Assembly (NCBI RefSeq): GCF_900142645.1
Contig: NZ_FRBP01000018.1
Coordinates: 1-64,000 of the forward strand
Origin: Eubacterium callanderi
GTDB taxonomy: Bacteria; Bacillota; Clostridia; Eubacteriales; Eubacteriaceae
Direction of reading: 5' to 3'
DNA: 64,000 bases
Part shown: piece after piece, positions 18,035 to 26,383 of the stretch
How positions within the stretch are numbered: the first letter of the stretch is position 1
Layout of the letters: the number at the start of each line of letters is the position of its first letter
Translations under genes and position numbers: made by a program
The notes under the pieces: model-generated
Seen by the model: the letters and a program-made list of their open reading frames with translations, nothing else
The model's database searches: none
What the model was told of the DNA's origin: nothing

Positions 18035-19105
18035 TTATTCTAAAACCGTTAACGGCTTATTGACATTGTATTTTTCAGCTAATTCTTTTAATTCTTCAAT
18101 TGTAGTTTCCGGAACTGGCACACCATCTCTCAAACGCTCCCGCTCTTTGCGGTATTCAATTTCGCCTGGCAAAAACATTTCTGTACCTTCTTCAAGCATT
18201 GGCGTTGCTTTTAAAGTGTCATAGTATTCCTTCATCCGTTTTTTCATTTCTTCTTTTGGAATAATTTTTGAAATATCCAAAACAATCATGAAATGGCCTG
18301 TTAAACTTGGCTCTTCAGGATTTGCGTACATGCTCTTCATCTGATGCGAGAACACACCGCCTGAAATAACACCTGAAAGAATATCAACAACATAAGCAAG
18401 ACCAAGGCCTTTATAATCGCCCATCGGCATCAAATATCCATCGAAAGCTTTTTGTGGATCATCCGTTGGTTTGCCTTCTTTATCCGTAGCCCAGTCCATT
18501 GGAATTTTTTCTTTTTTCTTAATGGCCAGTGTAAGCTTACCGCCAGCAACCTTTGAAAGAGACATATCAAGGATAAACGGAAAATCACCATAAGTTGGAA
18601 TACCAAAAGCTATGGGGTTATTTCCAACAACAGGTTTTTTAGCACCCGGACCCACAATCAAAGGCTTTACGTTGGTCATTGCAATCCCCACCATACCTTC
18701 TTCGACTGCCATTCTGGCATAAAGACCGCCAGCACCAAAGTGATTGCTATTAACCGCACCAACGGCAGCAATGCCGCCAACCCGCGCTTTTTCAATGGCA
18801 CGCTTCATGGCTTCTCTCGCAACAATAAAGCCTGCTGCGCCATCGCCATCAATGACTTCCATGTTGCCTTCACCACGGACCACTTTAATATCCGGCTTTG
18901 TATTAATGCCTCCGTTCAGCATTCGGTTGAAGTAAGCTGGCACACGAATGACACCATGTGAATCCACCCCCCAAAGGTTGCTTTTCACAAGAGCTTTCGC
19001 ATGAAAGACCGCATCTTTTTTCGACATATTTGCTTTTTCAAAGAGCTCTGTAATAAAGGTTTCTAAAGTTTCAGCGCTGATTTTTTTTGTTTTTGCCTCT
19101 TCCAT
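18035..19105 (-). CDS. Malate/L-lactate dehydrogenase-family (Ldh_2) oxidoreductase
   Basis: The 356-aa product belongs to the NAD(P)-dependent family that includes ureidoglycolate, sulfolactate and 2,3-diketogulonate dehydrogenases. It shows WGVDSHGVIRVPAYFNRM with the catalytic His (about 50-58), AVNSNHFGAGGLYA and VGNNPIAFGIPT. It should interconvert a 2-hydroxy acid and a 2-keto acid. It is the first gene of the operon, with RBS AAGGAG and an AATACGTATT operator 32 bases upstream of its start. Confidence 0.92.
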   Translation of the reverse strand: MEEAKTKKISAETLETFITELFEKANMSKKDAVFHAKALVKSNLWGVDSHGVIRVPAYFNRMLNGGINTKPDIKVVRGEGNMEVIDGDGAAGFIVAREAMKRAIEKARVGGIAAVGAVNSNHFGAGGLYARMAVEEGMVGIAMTNVKPLIVGPGAKKPVVGNNPIAFGIPTYGDFPFILDMSLSKVAGGKLTLAIKKKEKIPMDWATDKEGKPTDDPQKAFDGYLMPMGDYKGLGLAYVVDILSGVISGGVFSHQMKSMYANPEEPSLTGHFMIVLDISKIIPKEEMKKRMKEYYDTLKATPMLEEGTEMFLPGEIEYRKERERLRDGVPVPETTIEELKELAEKYNVNKPLTVLE

Positions 19106-19136
19106 TTTTCTCCTTCTTTCTTGTTTGTTGAAAATT

Positions 19137-19146
19137 AATACGTATT
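19137..19146. promoter_or_regulatory. LacI-type operator O1 (AATACGTATT)
   Basis: A perfect 10-bp palindrome lies 31 bases upstream of the ldh-type start. Identical palindromes lie at 19259-19268 and 19412-19421. Central CG and dyad symmetry are typical of LacI/GalR operators. Confidence 0.8.
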
Positions 19147-19258
19147 CATTAATTGTTAAAAAAATATAAAATAATATTATTATTTCTTTTTAAAAGCCAT
19201 ATTTAGATTGAAAAAACTTATATTTTTTTATCTTTCACTTTATTGGAAACGTTCTGTG

Positions 19259-19268
19259 AATACGTATT
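19259..19268. promoter_or_regulatory. LacI-type operator O2 (AATACGTATT)
   Basis: The second identical palindrome, in the middle of the divergent gap. It is 122 bp from O1, which could allow DNA looping. Confidence 0.78.
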
Positions 19269-19411
19269 CTTTATGTTTTTAATAATACACTCATTTTTAT
19301 TACCTGTCAACTGAAATTTATAAAAAATATAAAAATATTTTTATTTTTTAAGATTTAACAAAAAAATAGATTGTCTTTTCTAACAAAATATGGCATACTA
19401 CTCCATAGATG

Positions 19412-19421
19412 AATACGTATT
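19412..19421. promoter_or_regulatory. LacI-type operator O3 (AATACGTATT)
   Basis: The third identical palindrome lies 34 bases upstream of the lacI-family start codon, consistent with autoregulation. The DNA between the three sites (19150-19410) is extremely AT-rich and holds no gene. Confidence 0.78.
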
Positions 19422-19455
19422 AAAAAACGATAAAAGCAGCAAGGAAGTATTTTAA

Positions 19456-20460
19456 ATGCAAACTATCAATAAAAAAAGAGTCACATCTATAGAAGTAGCC
19501 AAACGGGCAGGCGTTTCTCAGGCTACAGTTTCCCGTGCCTTTAATCCAAACTCAAAAATGCAAGATAAAACGCGAAAAAAAGTTTTTGATGCAGCCAAAG
19601 AGCTCAATTATACGCCTGACGCCATTGCAAGGAGTATGAGTTCTAATAAGACAGATATCATTGCCGTTATTATGAAAAACCCTACTAATCCTTTTTACGC
19701 AAAAATTTTGACATCCTTTTCCAACGCTTTTCAAAAATATAATAAACAAATCCTTTTTTTTAACCTTGAGGATGAAAAAAATAGCGATGCCGTTATGCAG
19801 CAGGTTCTACAATACCGAGTTGATGCCATCCTGTTAACGTCATCACCAATTTCTTTTGACTGGATTGATAATTGTGCCCAATTTGATATTCCTGTTTTAC
19901 TCTTCAATCGTTATTCCAATAACCACAACGTTACCGCTGTGTGTTGCGATAATGTAGAGGCCGGTCGTCATTGCGCTGATTATCTTATAAAAAAGGGTTA
20001 TACCCAGTTTGCCTATATCGGATCAATTGAAGATGTTTCTACTAGCATTGACCGACAGAAAGGATTTTTGGATCGGTTACAAGAACAGGGCTTCACAGTC
20101 TGCGACACTTATAAATGCACCTTTTCCTATGAGGCGGGTCAGCAGATTATGCGAGATATACTTTCTCACAAAACAAAAAAATACGATGCTATCTTTTGCG
20201 CCAATGATCTCATAGCTGCAGGATGTATGGATGTTGCGCGTTATGAATATAACCTCCATCTCCCTAAAGATTTAGCTATCATTGGATTTGACAATATTGA
20301 TTTATCTGCCTATCCCTCTTACAATTTAACGACCTTTATTCAGCCTTTGGAAGATATGATCAAAAAAACCGTTCAACTCATCATAAATCCGAGTGATTCA
20401 GATCTTGAACGGCATTTATTTCTATATCCCTGTGAGATAATCGAGCGAAAGACAACATAA
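19456..20460 (+). CDS. LacI-family transcriptional regulator
   Basis: The 334-aa product has an N-terminal HTH (SIEVAKRAGVSQATVSRAFN, about 11-30) with the hinge helix region DAIARSMSS, followed by a periplasmic-binding-protein-like effector domain ending near IGFDNIDLSAYPSYNLTTF. It is divergent from the sugar-acid operon and has three identical operators in between, so it most likely represses that operon and itself until a sugar-type inducer binds. RBS AAGGAAG lies 11 bases upstream of the ATG. Confidence 0.95.
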   Translation: MQTINKKRVTSIEVAKRAGVSQATVSRAFNPNSKMQDKTRKKVFDAAKELNYTPDAIARSMSSNKTDIIAVIMKNPTNPFYAKILTSFSNAFQKYNKQILFFNLEDEKNSDAVMQQVLQYRVDAILLTSSPISFDWIDNCAQFDIPVLLFNRYSNNHNVTAVCCDNVEAGRHCADYLIKKGYTQFAYIGSIEDVSTSIDRQKGFLDRLQEQGFTVCDTYKCTFSYEAGQQIMRDILSHKTKKYDAIFCANDLIAAGCMDVARYEYNLHLPKDLAIIGFDNIDLSAYPSYNLTTFIQPLEDMIKKTVQLIINPSDSDLERHLFLYPCEIIERKTT

Positions 20461-20521
20461 AAAGGCTTAAACCTGCTCTTTTTTTAAAGGACATTCGTTG
20501 CTGGAAACCTCATTTCCCATA

Positions 20522-20554
20522 GGCTAAAACGGACCGCTAATGTCCGTTTTAGCC
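20522..20554. terminator. Inverted repeat / probable terminator after lacI-family gene
   Basis: GGCTAAAACGGAC and GTCCGTTTTAGCC form a perfect 13-bp stem around a 7-base loop. The T4 tract is inside the arm, so it may act as a bidirectional terminator. Confidence 0.6.
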
Positions 20555-20727
20555 AGCTTATAAATAAGCTTGTTCCTTAGTAAAAAAACATCGTCTGAAA
20601 TATTCAGCTCTTTTTCAACCCATTTTATTGTCTTTCCAGATACAAATAATATCACAAAAACTGTATTACTCTGAAAACCAAGGTCGTAATCGGTGATGAT
20701 CCGACTTGTTTCTATGAACAGCGACAT
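20524..20727 (-). CDS. Small unrecognised reading frame, possibly a remnant
   Basis: A 67-codon frame ends inside the inverted repeat above. It has no recognisable domain. It lies in a decayed mobile-element region and may be part of a former gene rather than expressed. Confidence 0.2.
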   Translation of the reverse strand: MSLFIETSRIITDYDLGFQSNTVFVILFVSGKTIKWVEKELNISDDVFLLRNKLIYKLAKTDISGPF

Positions 20728-21119
20728 CCGCTTACGTCTTTTCTTTCGGTTTGGTGCAGATTGATACAGGATAGATTAAAATTAGGCTATCTGTATACTG
20801 GTTCAGATAGCAGTTTTTGGATATGCTAAACCTGTTATCATCACTGTCATAACGGATCATTCAATTTCTTAAACCAAGACTGATCGAAAAATTATTCTCA
20901 TTATCCGAAAACATCGGGGAACCATTCAACTCAACCCCCTAATAGCTCCACACTTCTCACAGCCCAATTGTTTGAATGATATTTGCTTACCGGACGTCTG
21001 ATAAATAATTGACTTTTAAGTAAAGAAATAAGGTTTCCAACTGATAGTCATGACTCAGATATTCTCTCCACGAATTAAGGCTGAAAATCTGCAACTGCCC
21101 ATTTATTGCTACTCATTAT
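20728..21119. other. Decayed intergenic DNA, nothing recognised
   Basis: No sustained reading frame, RNA or repeat could be supported here. The flanks suggest it is mobile-element debris. Confidence 0.4.
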
Positions 21120-21359
21120 TTAAAGGTAATCTCCCCAAACATGACGATCGGCCATCTTTTCAAAGGACTTGCTTCCGATACATTGCTGTCGCTTTTCATC
21201 AGGACAGCGCTCGCAATTGAAGGAAATGCTTTTATATATCCGGTAATCTTCCCAGTCCTGATTAACTTCTTCAAACAACTGCTTCTCATAGATTTTGGCC
21301 GAACTATAAATAGCCTTCTTGATTTTCTTTTTCAGATTGATTCTTTTGTTGCCTTTATT
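21120..21359 (-). pseudogene. IS1182-like transposase fragment
   Basis: A 79-codon open stretch on the minus strand contains a zinc-like segment (NCERCPDEKRQQCIGSKS) and the phrase RHVWGDYL just before its stop. These resemble the cysteine region and RHVWEDY motif before the C-terminal part of IS1182-family transposases. The N-terminal domain and the C-terminal TIERxFADxK motif are absent, so it is a fragment. I could not find its terminal inverted repeats. Confidence 0.55.
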
Positions 21360-21424
21360 TTTCCTGCTTTTCGGCCATTTGTCTCAGGTCATCGTTACAG
21401 TCTTCAAGGGTTGGAATATGCTTG

Positions 21425-21988
21425 TAAAAATGATCGCATTCCTGAAAACACTCTGCATAAGTATTGCGCCGAAAGGCGGAGACCGGCAGGTCTTCTTCAT
21501 CGAGGCTTAGCAAAACGCAGTTGTTGTGCTCATCTATGTAAAGTTTTTTCTGTTCGATAAAATGCTAGACAACGGACTGACTGATCTTCCGGATTTTAAT
21601 CAGATAGGCAAAAAGGTTCCGGTAGGGCTTCTTTTTTAGGCGGCGCAAAGGAAAACGGTATTTCTTTTTCCTTTGTAATCGGTTTATCCTCTAGCAGGCC
21701 TGTTGGTATCCTGATTTGTTCAGGCGTACTGTAACGTCAATAATCTGAGTTCTGCTGCATGGGGTCTTTCCATCTGATATCCTGGAGCCATGTGGCGAAC
21801 TGGATAATTCTACCTCTGATACCCATATAGTGATAATACCATTCTCCATCATCGAGAGTAATTTCACGACTGTCAACACCTTTGACTAAAACATGCTTCA
21901 GCTTATAATCCAGTCCAAGACCGGCAGCTTGAGCATAGACAAGAATACTCATTTGATTGACGAAGATGATTTGATCATCGCTATACAT
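21425..21988 (-). pseudogene. DUF3991/TOPRIM-type mobile-element primase remnant
   Basis: The frame opens at 21988 with a good RBS (GGAGAG) and an 83-codon stretch (MYSDDQIIFVNQMSILVYAQ...) like the N-terminus of DUF3991 proteins of conjugative elements. It stops at 21737. In another frame, 21660 to about 21425 encodes YRNLFAYLIKIRKISQSVV then, after a TAG at 21567-21565, FIEQKKLYIDEHNNCVLLSL, which matches the DUF3991 core pattern (FAYLIKTRGI..LLYED..NCVFVG). A frameshift and a stop codon separate the parts, so the gene is dead. Intact relatives are encoded on integrative and conjugative elements. Confidence 0.65.
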
Positions 21989-22104
21989 TTCACTCTCCTT
22001 TCCAACAAAAAACAGATTAACTCTCTGGATAAAAAGTTAATCTGCCAACTCTATTTACGATTTAATTTTTAATAAAATATTTTTCAATCAATATTTTTTG
22101 TTTT

Positions 22105-22156
22105 TTATACAAAAACACAACAGGCGTGCAAAAAGCTTTCCCTACACGCCTGTTGT
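22105..22156 (-). terminator. Terminator of the hybrid histidine kinase gene
   Basis: A perfect 12-bp stem ACAACAGGCGTG / CACGCCTGTTGT (22117-22128 and 22145-22156) is followed on the minus strand by GTTTTTG and a further T-rich tract. Confidence 0.85.
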
Positions 22157-22159
22157 TAA

Positions 22160-24910
22160 TTACCCGATCCACTGCTCCAAAATATCTGTAAGCCTTTCCA
22201 TATCAATGGGCTTTGAGACATGATCATTCATGCCTACGCTCTGGGCTTTACCTATATCGCTCACAAAAGCATTAGCAGTGAGCGCAAAAATTGGTATATC
22301 CGAATCCGTCCGGTGCATCGCCCGTATTTTGCTTGTCGCCTCATAACCGTCCATAACCGGCATTTGAATATCCATCAGGATCGCCTGATAGTATCCAGGC
22401 TCTGACGTTTTAAACATCTCCATTGCCTGTTTTCCATTCTCCGCAGTCTCCACCAAAATTCCCTGCATTTTAAGAAGTTCAACGGCAATCTCACGATTGA
22501 GGTCATTATCCTCAGCCAATAAAAGACGTTTACCCAAAAGTCTGTCATGGGCCTCTTCTTCTCTGGTATTCTCAGTCTCTGTCTTGGCCGTACAGCAAAA
22601 TAGCTGGAGCACGTGCAGCATCTTAGATTTAAATAGTGGCTTGGTGATAAAGGCATCTGCTCCTGCGCGTAGAAATTCGTCTTCGATATCCGAAAAATCA
22701 TAGGCGGAAATTATGATAATAGGTACCTCTTCCCCCATTTGCTCCCGGATCACTCTGACTGTCTCAAGGCCGTCCATTTCAGGCATTTTCCAGTCCAGGA
22801 TGACCGCAAAATAATCCTCACCGCGGTCATGGGCGGCCCGAACGCTCTGGACCGCCTTTGCCCCGGATAAAACCCAATATCCGCGCATCCCCAGTTCATT
22901 CAGCAGCAGCGCGGCATTTTCACACACGATCTGATCATCATCTACCACCAGCACCGGCAGTCCTGCCAGCGCGTCGTCGCTTTGCTCTTCCTCAATCTGC
23001 AGCTCCAGCGGTACCGTCACAATAAACTGGTTGCCCTTTCCTGGCTCGCTCTTTACATCAATAGTACCATTCATCATATGCACAATGTTTTCAGTAATGG
23101 CCATGCCAAGACCAGTTCCCTGAACTTTACTGATACGCGAATCCTCAGCTCGAGAGAAGGGTTCAAAAATTTGTGTAAGAAATTCCTGTTCCATTCCGAT
23201 ACCATTGTCCGTAAAAATAAATTCATACTGGCCTTTTTTAGGAATAATCGAAGGCTTCTCGTTAATCAGCAGAGTGATCTTCCCGCCCTCCGGCGTATAC
23301 TTGATGGCGTTGGACAGCAGATTCAGAAAGACCTGCTGCAGACGGTCTCCATCGGTGATGACCTTTTCATGCTGCACCTGTCCGACAATCACTCTGAAAT
23401 CATGCTTTTTCTCAGTTAACAGCGCTTTACACATATCCGACGCTTCCTGGATAAGCTCTGGCAGTTCAGCGGCTTCAAAGGACAGGTCAAGCTTCCCGCT
23501 CTCGATTTTCGACATGTCCAAAACTTCATTAATCAGGCTGAGAAGATGCCGGCTGGAGACATTAATTTTATTCAGACAATCCCCAACTTTTTCCGGACTT
23601 TCCAGGTTTACCCTGGCAATGGCTGTCATGCCCATGATTGCGTTCATAGGCGTCCGGATATCGTGGGACATGGACGACAGAAAATCAGTTTTGGCGGAGT
23701 TAGCTACACGCACTGCCTGATAGGCGTCCTCCAGAGCTATACGCTGCCTCTGCTGCTCTTGCCTTTCCTCTGTAATATCCAGTCCGACGCTGTAAAAGGA
23801 AGGAATACCATCCCAGCTGTCCAAACCATCCACATAGCACATGGTAATGGTCAGGATACGCTGTTCACCTGACCGCTTTTTGATCCGAACCTCAAACACG
23901 GTATTCTGCCCTGTAGCCTGATGCTCGGCAATAGTTTTTTTCACTCGGGCATGATCGTCAGGATATATGTAGGTACACTGGGAATGCAGCTCTTTTTCAA
24001 ATTGCTCTTTGGTATAACCAATCATATCTAAAAAGTCCGCGCCATACCAAAGAACAGTCTTGAAATCCCGGGCGTCCAGACGTGCAAAGCCACCGGGAAT
24101 GGTTCTGAGCAGAGCTTCACGCTCACGGTCTTTCTTCGCGAGCTTGTACTCTGCGCTATACATATCATGAGACAACTCAATCCGGGCTTTGTGTCCATAC
24201 CAATTCACAATCTGGTTCTTAATCATAAAGGTCCTATCCAAAATCGGATTGAAAAATTCCCATTCATAAAAGGAATCCTCAGTTAAACGGTCATTAGTAC
24301 AGAAAGGGCAGGGTGTCGACCGCCCCTGTATCACCTCATAGCATTTTCTCCCAATAATTTTCTCCATTGGCTGCTGCAGTGTTTCACAGGATACTTTGTT
24401 CACATACAAAAGCTCATAGGTAGACATATCGCTGATATAAATATTTCCGACATATTCATCCATCATTAATTTGAAATAATGCATTCGCTGCTCCTGCAGC
24501 GAAACAATATCTGTAACTTCAACAAATACGGCGTTAATCACTGGTTCATCCTCTTGCCCAGCTTCTGCCATTGTCGCAGTCACCTGAAACCATGCCTCTC
24601 CCTCTAAAACAGGCATCCTGCAGACTGCCTTCGCGCGGGTCTTCCCAGAATCAAAAGCCAGAAACAACGCGTTCTTAAGCATATAAAAATCTTCAGGATA
24701 GGCCTGATAGTAATGCCTGAGATTTGAAAATTGCGCCTGGTATGTTTCTTCTGTATAACCAATACTTCTGTAAAACTCTGTATTTGCCCAAAGCACTGGT
24801 AGTTCTTCACTCAAAAGGAGTCTGCATATCCCGACGCCCATACCATCCAGCATCATCCGCTCACCGGCTGATTCCGGCTTTATTTCATTTTTATCTTTCA
24901 TTAATACCAT
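22160..24910 (-). CDS. Hybrid sensor histidine kinase with PAS domains and two receiver domains
   Basis: The 916-aa product has no clear membrane segment. In order it shows an N-terminal PAS-like region (about 15-140), a second PAS with a cysteine cluster (KCYEVIQGRSTPCPFC, about 190-215), a third PAS with PAC (about 270-385), HisKA (FLSSMSHDIRTPMNAIMGM), HATPase (NAIKYTPEGG and GTGLGMAI), then two receiver domains (LVVDDD...VILDWKMPEMDG and LLAEDND...LMDIQMPVMDG). No HPt domain is visible, so phosphotransfer must end at another protein. The cysteine-rich PAS may sense redox or a metal (inference). Start at 24910 or at the in-frame ATG 24898. It is a single-gene unit. Confidence 0.92.
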   Translation of the reverse strand: MVLMKDKNEIKPESAGERMMLDGMGVGICRLLLSEELPVLWANTEFYRSIGYTEETYQAQFSNLRHYYQAYPEDFYMLKNALFLAFDSGKTRAKAVCRMPVLEGEAWFQVTATMAEAGQEDEPVINAVFVEVTDIVSLQEQRMHYFKLMMDEYVGNIYISDMSTYELLYVNKVSCETLQQPMEKIIGRKCYEVIQGRSTPCPFCTNDRLTEDSFYEWEFFNPILDRTFMIKNQIVNWYGHKARIELSHDMYSAEYKLAKKDREREALLRTIPGGFARLDARDFKTVLWYGADFLDMIGYTKEQFEKELHSQCTYIYPDDHARVKKTIAEHQATGQNTVFEVRIKKRSGEQRILTITMCYVDGLDSWDGIPSFYSVGLDITEERQEQQRQRIALEDAYQAVRVANSAKTDFLSSMSHDIRTPMNAIMGMTAIARVNLESPEKVGDCLNKINVSSRHLLSLINEVLDMSKIESGKLDLSFEAAELPELIQEASDMCKALLTEKKHDFRVIVGQVQHEKVITDGDRLQQVFLNLLSNAIKYTPEGGKITLLINEKPSIIPKKGQYEFIFTDNGIGMEQEFLTQIFEPFSRAEDSRISKVQGTGLGMAITENIVHMMNGTIDVKSEPGKGNQFIVTVPLELQIEEEQSDDALAGLPVLVVDDDQIVCENAALLLNELGMRGYWVLSGAKAVQSVRAAHDRGEDYFAVILDWKMPEMDGLETVRVIREQMGEEVPIIIISAYDFSDIEDEFLRAGADAFITKPLFKSKMLHVLQLFCCTAKTETENTREEEAHDRLLGKRLLLAEDNDLNREIAVELLKMQGILVETAENGKQAMEMFKTSEPGYYQAILMDIQMPVMDGYEATSKIRAMHRTDSDIPIFALTANAFVSDIGKAQSVGMNDHVSKPIDMERLTDILEQWIG

Positions 24911-25078
24911 TCACTCCTTCATGGTCGCTTTCAATCATAATATAACCACTTGTTCACATTATATCTTAACAGCTTTTTAAAATCAATTAATAATCCAGTA
25001 TTGCCACTATTCTTTTGCGAATTTTTTTACTGTTATTTTTTTAAATGTTTTTTTACGTGGCGAATTTGAAAACTTTAT

Positions 25079-25107
25079 TTTACATCTGCATGACGTTGTG
25101 GTATAAT
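25079..25107 (+). promoter_or_regulatory. Strong promoter upstream of a short terminated transcript
   Basis: TTTACA (25079-25084), a 17-base spacer, TATAAT (25102-25107). Transcription would begin near 25114 and meet the terminator at 25169-25202. Confidence 0.75.
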
Positions 25108-25113
25108 CAATAC

Positions 25114-25202
25114 GGTAAATTATTGTATTATTGTATAAAATTTGCTGTAGTACGACTGAATTAGCACCAAACAGGCTTTGGATTTATCCCGCCTGTTTTT
25201 TA
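25114..25202 (+). ncRNA. Candidate small RNA or attenuated leader
   Basis: About 90 nt lie between a strong promoter and a terminator stem AAACAGGC / GCCTGTTT (25169-25176 and 25191-25198) with a T-run. There is no open frame with a ribosome site. It could be a free-standing small RNA or the attenuator leader of the following gene, which also has a second possible promoter near 25250-25275. Confidence 0.5.
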
Positions 25203-25324
25203 TTGCCAGAAGTTTTATTTTTTATTACTTTACAGGTCTATTTTCACTTGTATTTACACTGTTTTATGCTATAATAATAACCGTTTATAATTTTGAAATT
25301 ATTGTTAATCAAGGGAAGGTAACC

Positions 25325-25795
25325 ATGGGAAAATATTACGAAAAAAAGACACTCATTGAGCAATTACAAAAGAGAGCCGTTGAATTAGGACGTGTACCCA
25401 CTCCTGAAGATATGATTGATCCCCCGGCAAAAGCTTATCTTGGCTTTTTCAAGAAATGGGAAAAGGCAGTCAAAGCTTCCGGCATCAGTGCTTCTGCCCT
25501 TACTCCAACGTCAGTCAAGGAGAAAGCTCCTGCCGTCCCCGAAATTTCCGAATCTGCTGAAGCAGTCGCCAATGATCCTGAACCCGCCGAAGAAGCTGCT
25601 TCCCAGGGACGCCGCCGTTACTCTAAGAGCATTATCACACAGATGCTGCTGGATGAGTTTAAACGCCTCGGTAAAAAACCAACCCGTAAGGAAATAGACG
25701 CAAACAAAAATCTTCCAACAGTTTCGACCTGTCTTAATTATTTCGGCACAACCCGAATCGGTGATGTGTGGGATGAAATCTTAAAAGATCTCTAA
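25325..25795 (+). CDS. Homing-endonuclease-associated repeat protein
   Basis: The 156-aa product has two copies of a DNA-binding-type helical repeat. The first (about 8-50) has LIEQLQKRAVELGRVPTPEDM. The second (about 102-155) has LLDEFKRLGKKPTRKEID. A low-complexity Ala/Glu/Pro linker joins them. The repeat is known from HNH homing endonucleases, but no nuclease domain is present, so a DNA-binding or regulatory role is more likely (inference). The start is chosen at the ATG behind AAGGGAAGG; a longer upstream frame lacks an RBS. Confidence 0.75.
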   Translation: MGKYYEKKTLIEQLQKRAVELGRVPTPEDMIDPPAKAYLGFFKKWEKAVKASGISASALTPTSVKEKAPAVPEISESAEAVANDPEPAEEAASQGRRRYSKSIITQMLLDEFKRLGKKPTRKEIDANKNLPTVSTCLNYFGTTRIGDVWDEILKDL

Positions 25796-25832
25796 AAAAG
25801 ATGGTGCGCCCTTTTGGCACACCATCTTTTTT
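25795..25832. terminator. Bidirectional terminator, member of a repeated hairpin family
   Basis: GATGGTG and CACCATC arms with A and T tracts lie between the convergent repeat-protein and eutP genes. Related hairpins occur near 42720, 50540, 55850 and 60265. Confidence 0.85.
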
Positions 25833-26368
25833 TAGATAAATTCAAAATCCTTCTGACCAAATTCCTGGATCTCGTATTTTGTGGATTTTACGTTTCTTTC
25901 CTGTTCAGCCTCCTCTTGGTTTTCCCAGGGAAGGACATCACCCGGCTCCTTCAGGTATTCTAAAAGTTGCCAGATTCCTTCTCCCGTATAAGAACTCACC
26001 GGAAAGATCGGGTCAGCGCCAGTCAGTTTAAGCCATTCGATGGCCTGTTCCGTATTGGCGCAGGGATGGTCGATCTGCGTAACAATCCCAATCACCGGCC
26101 TGTTTGCCACAGGTGCGACGTTGGGCGGATATAAGGAATAGGGCTCGGTCGCGTTAATCAAAAGAGCTACCACGTCCGCCTCATAGGAATAGAGGGCCAG
26201 TGCCCGCGCCAGTGTATTTGTTTCGGCGTATTCGCCCGGTGTATCAATAATTACATCGAAGTGATTGACATATTGCGTTTTTTCATATTGAATGGTATCG
26301 CCCTTCAGCGCCTGGCGCAGCGTGGTTTTTCCGCATTCACTCCTGCCAACCAAAATCATCTTTTTCAT
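25832..26368 (-). CDS. eutP: EutP/PduV-family microcompartment GTPase-like protein
   Basis: The 178-aa product starts with the P-loop VGRSECGKTTL (about 7-17), has the DTPGEY switch region (about 43-48) and the TQID base-recognition motif. The EutP/PduV family is linked to ethanolamine and propanediol microcompartments, where PduV helps position the shells. A C-terminal extension of about 30 residues rich in Glu and Lys goes beyond the usual 150 aa. It follows eutS by 15 bases, so both are one unit. Confidence 0.9.
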   Translation of the reverse strand: MKKMILVGRSECGKTTLRQALKGDTIQYEKTQYVNHFDVIIDTPGEYAETNTLARALALYSYEADVVALLINATEPYSLYPPNVAPVANRPVIGIVTQIDHPCANTEQAIEWLKLTGADPIFPVSSYTGEGIWQLLEYLKEPGDVLPWENQEEAEQERNVKSTKYEIQEFGQKDFEFI

Positions 26369-26383
26369 AAAGTCGCCTTCATT

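Noticed and set aside
21141-21560. Plus-strand 139-codon frame in the decayed region
   Set aside because: It is the complement of the primase and transposase remnants, which explain the sequence better.
20461-22159. A right-hand attachment site matching the tmRNA 3' end
   Set aside because: I looked for the CCCACCGTCTCCACCA sequence by eye and did not find a copy, so the right border of the supposed island stays undefined.
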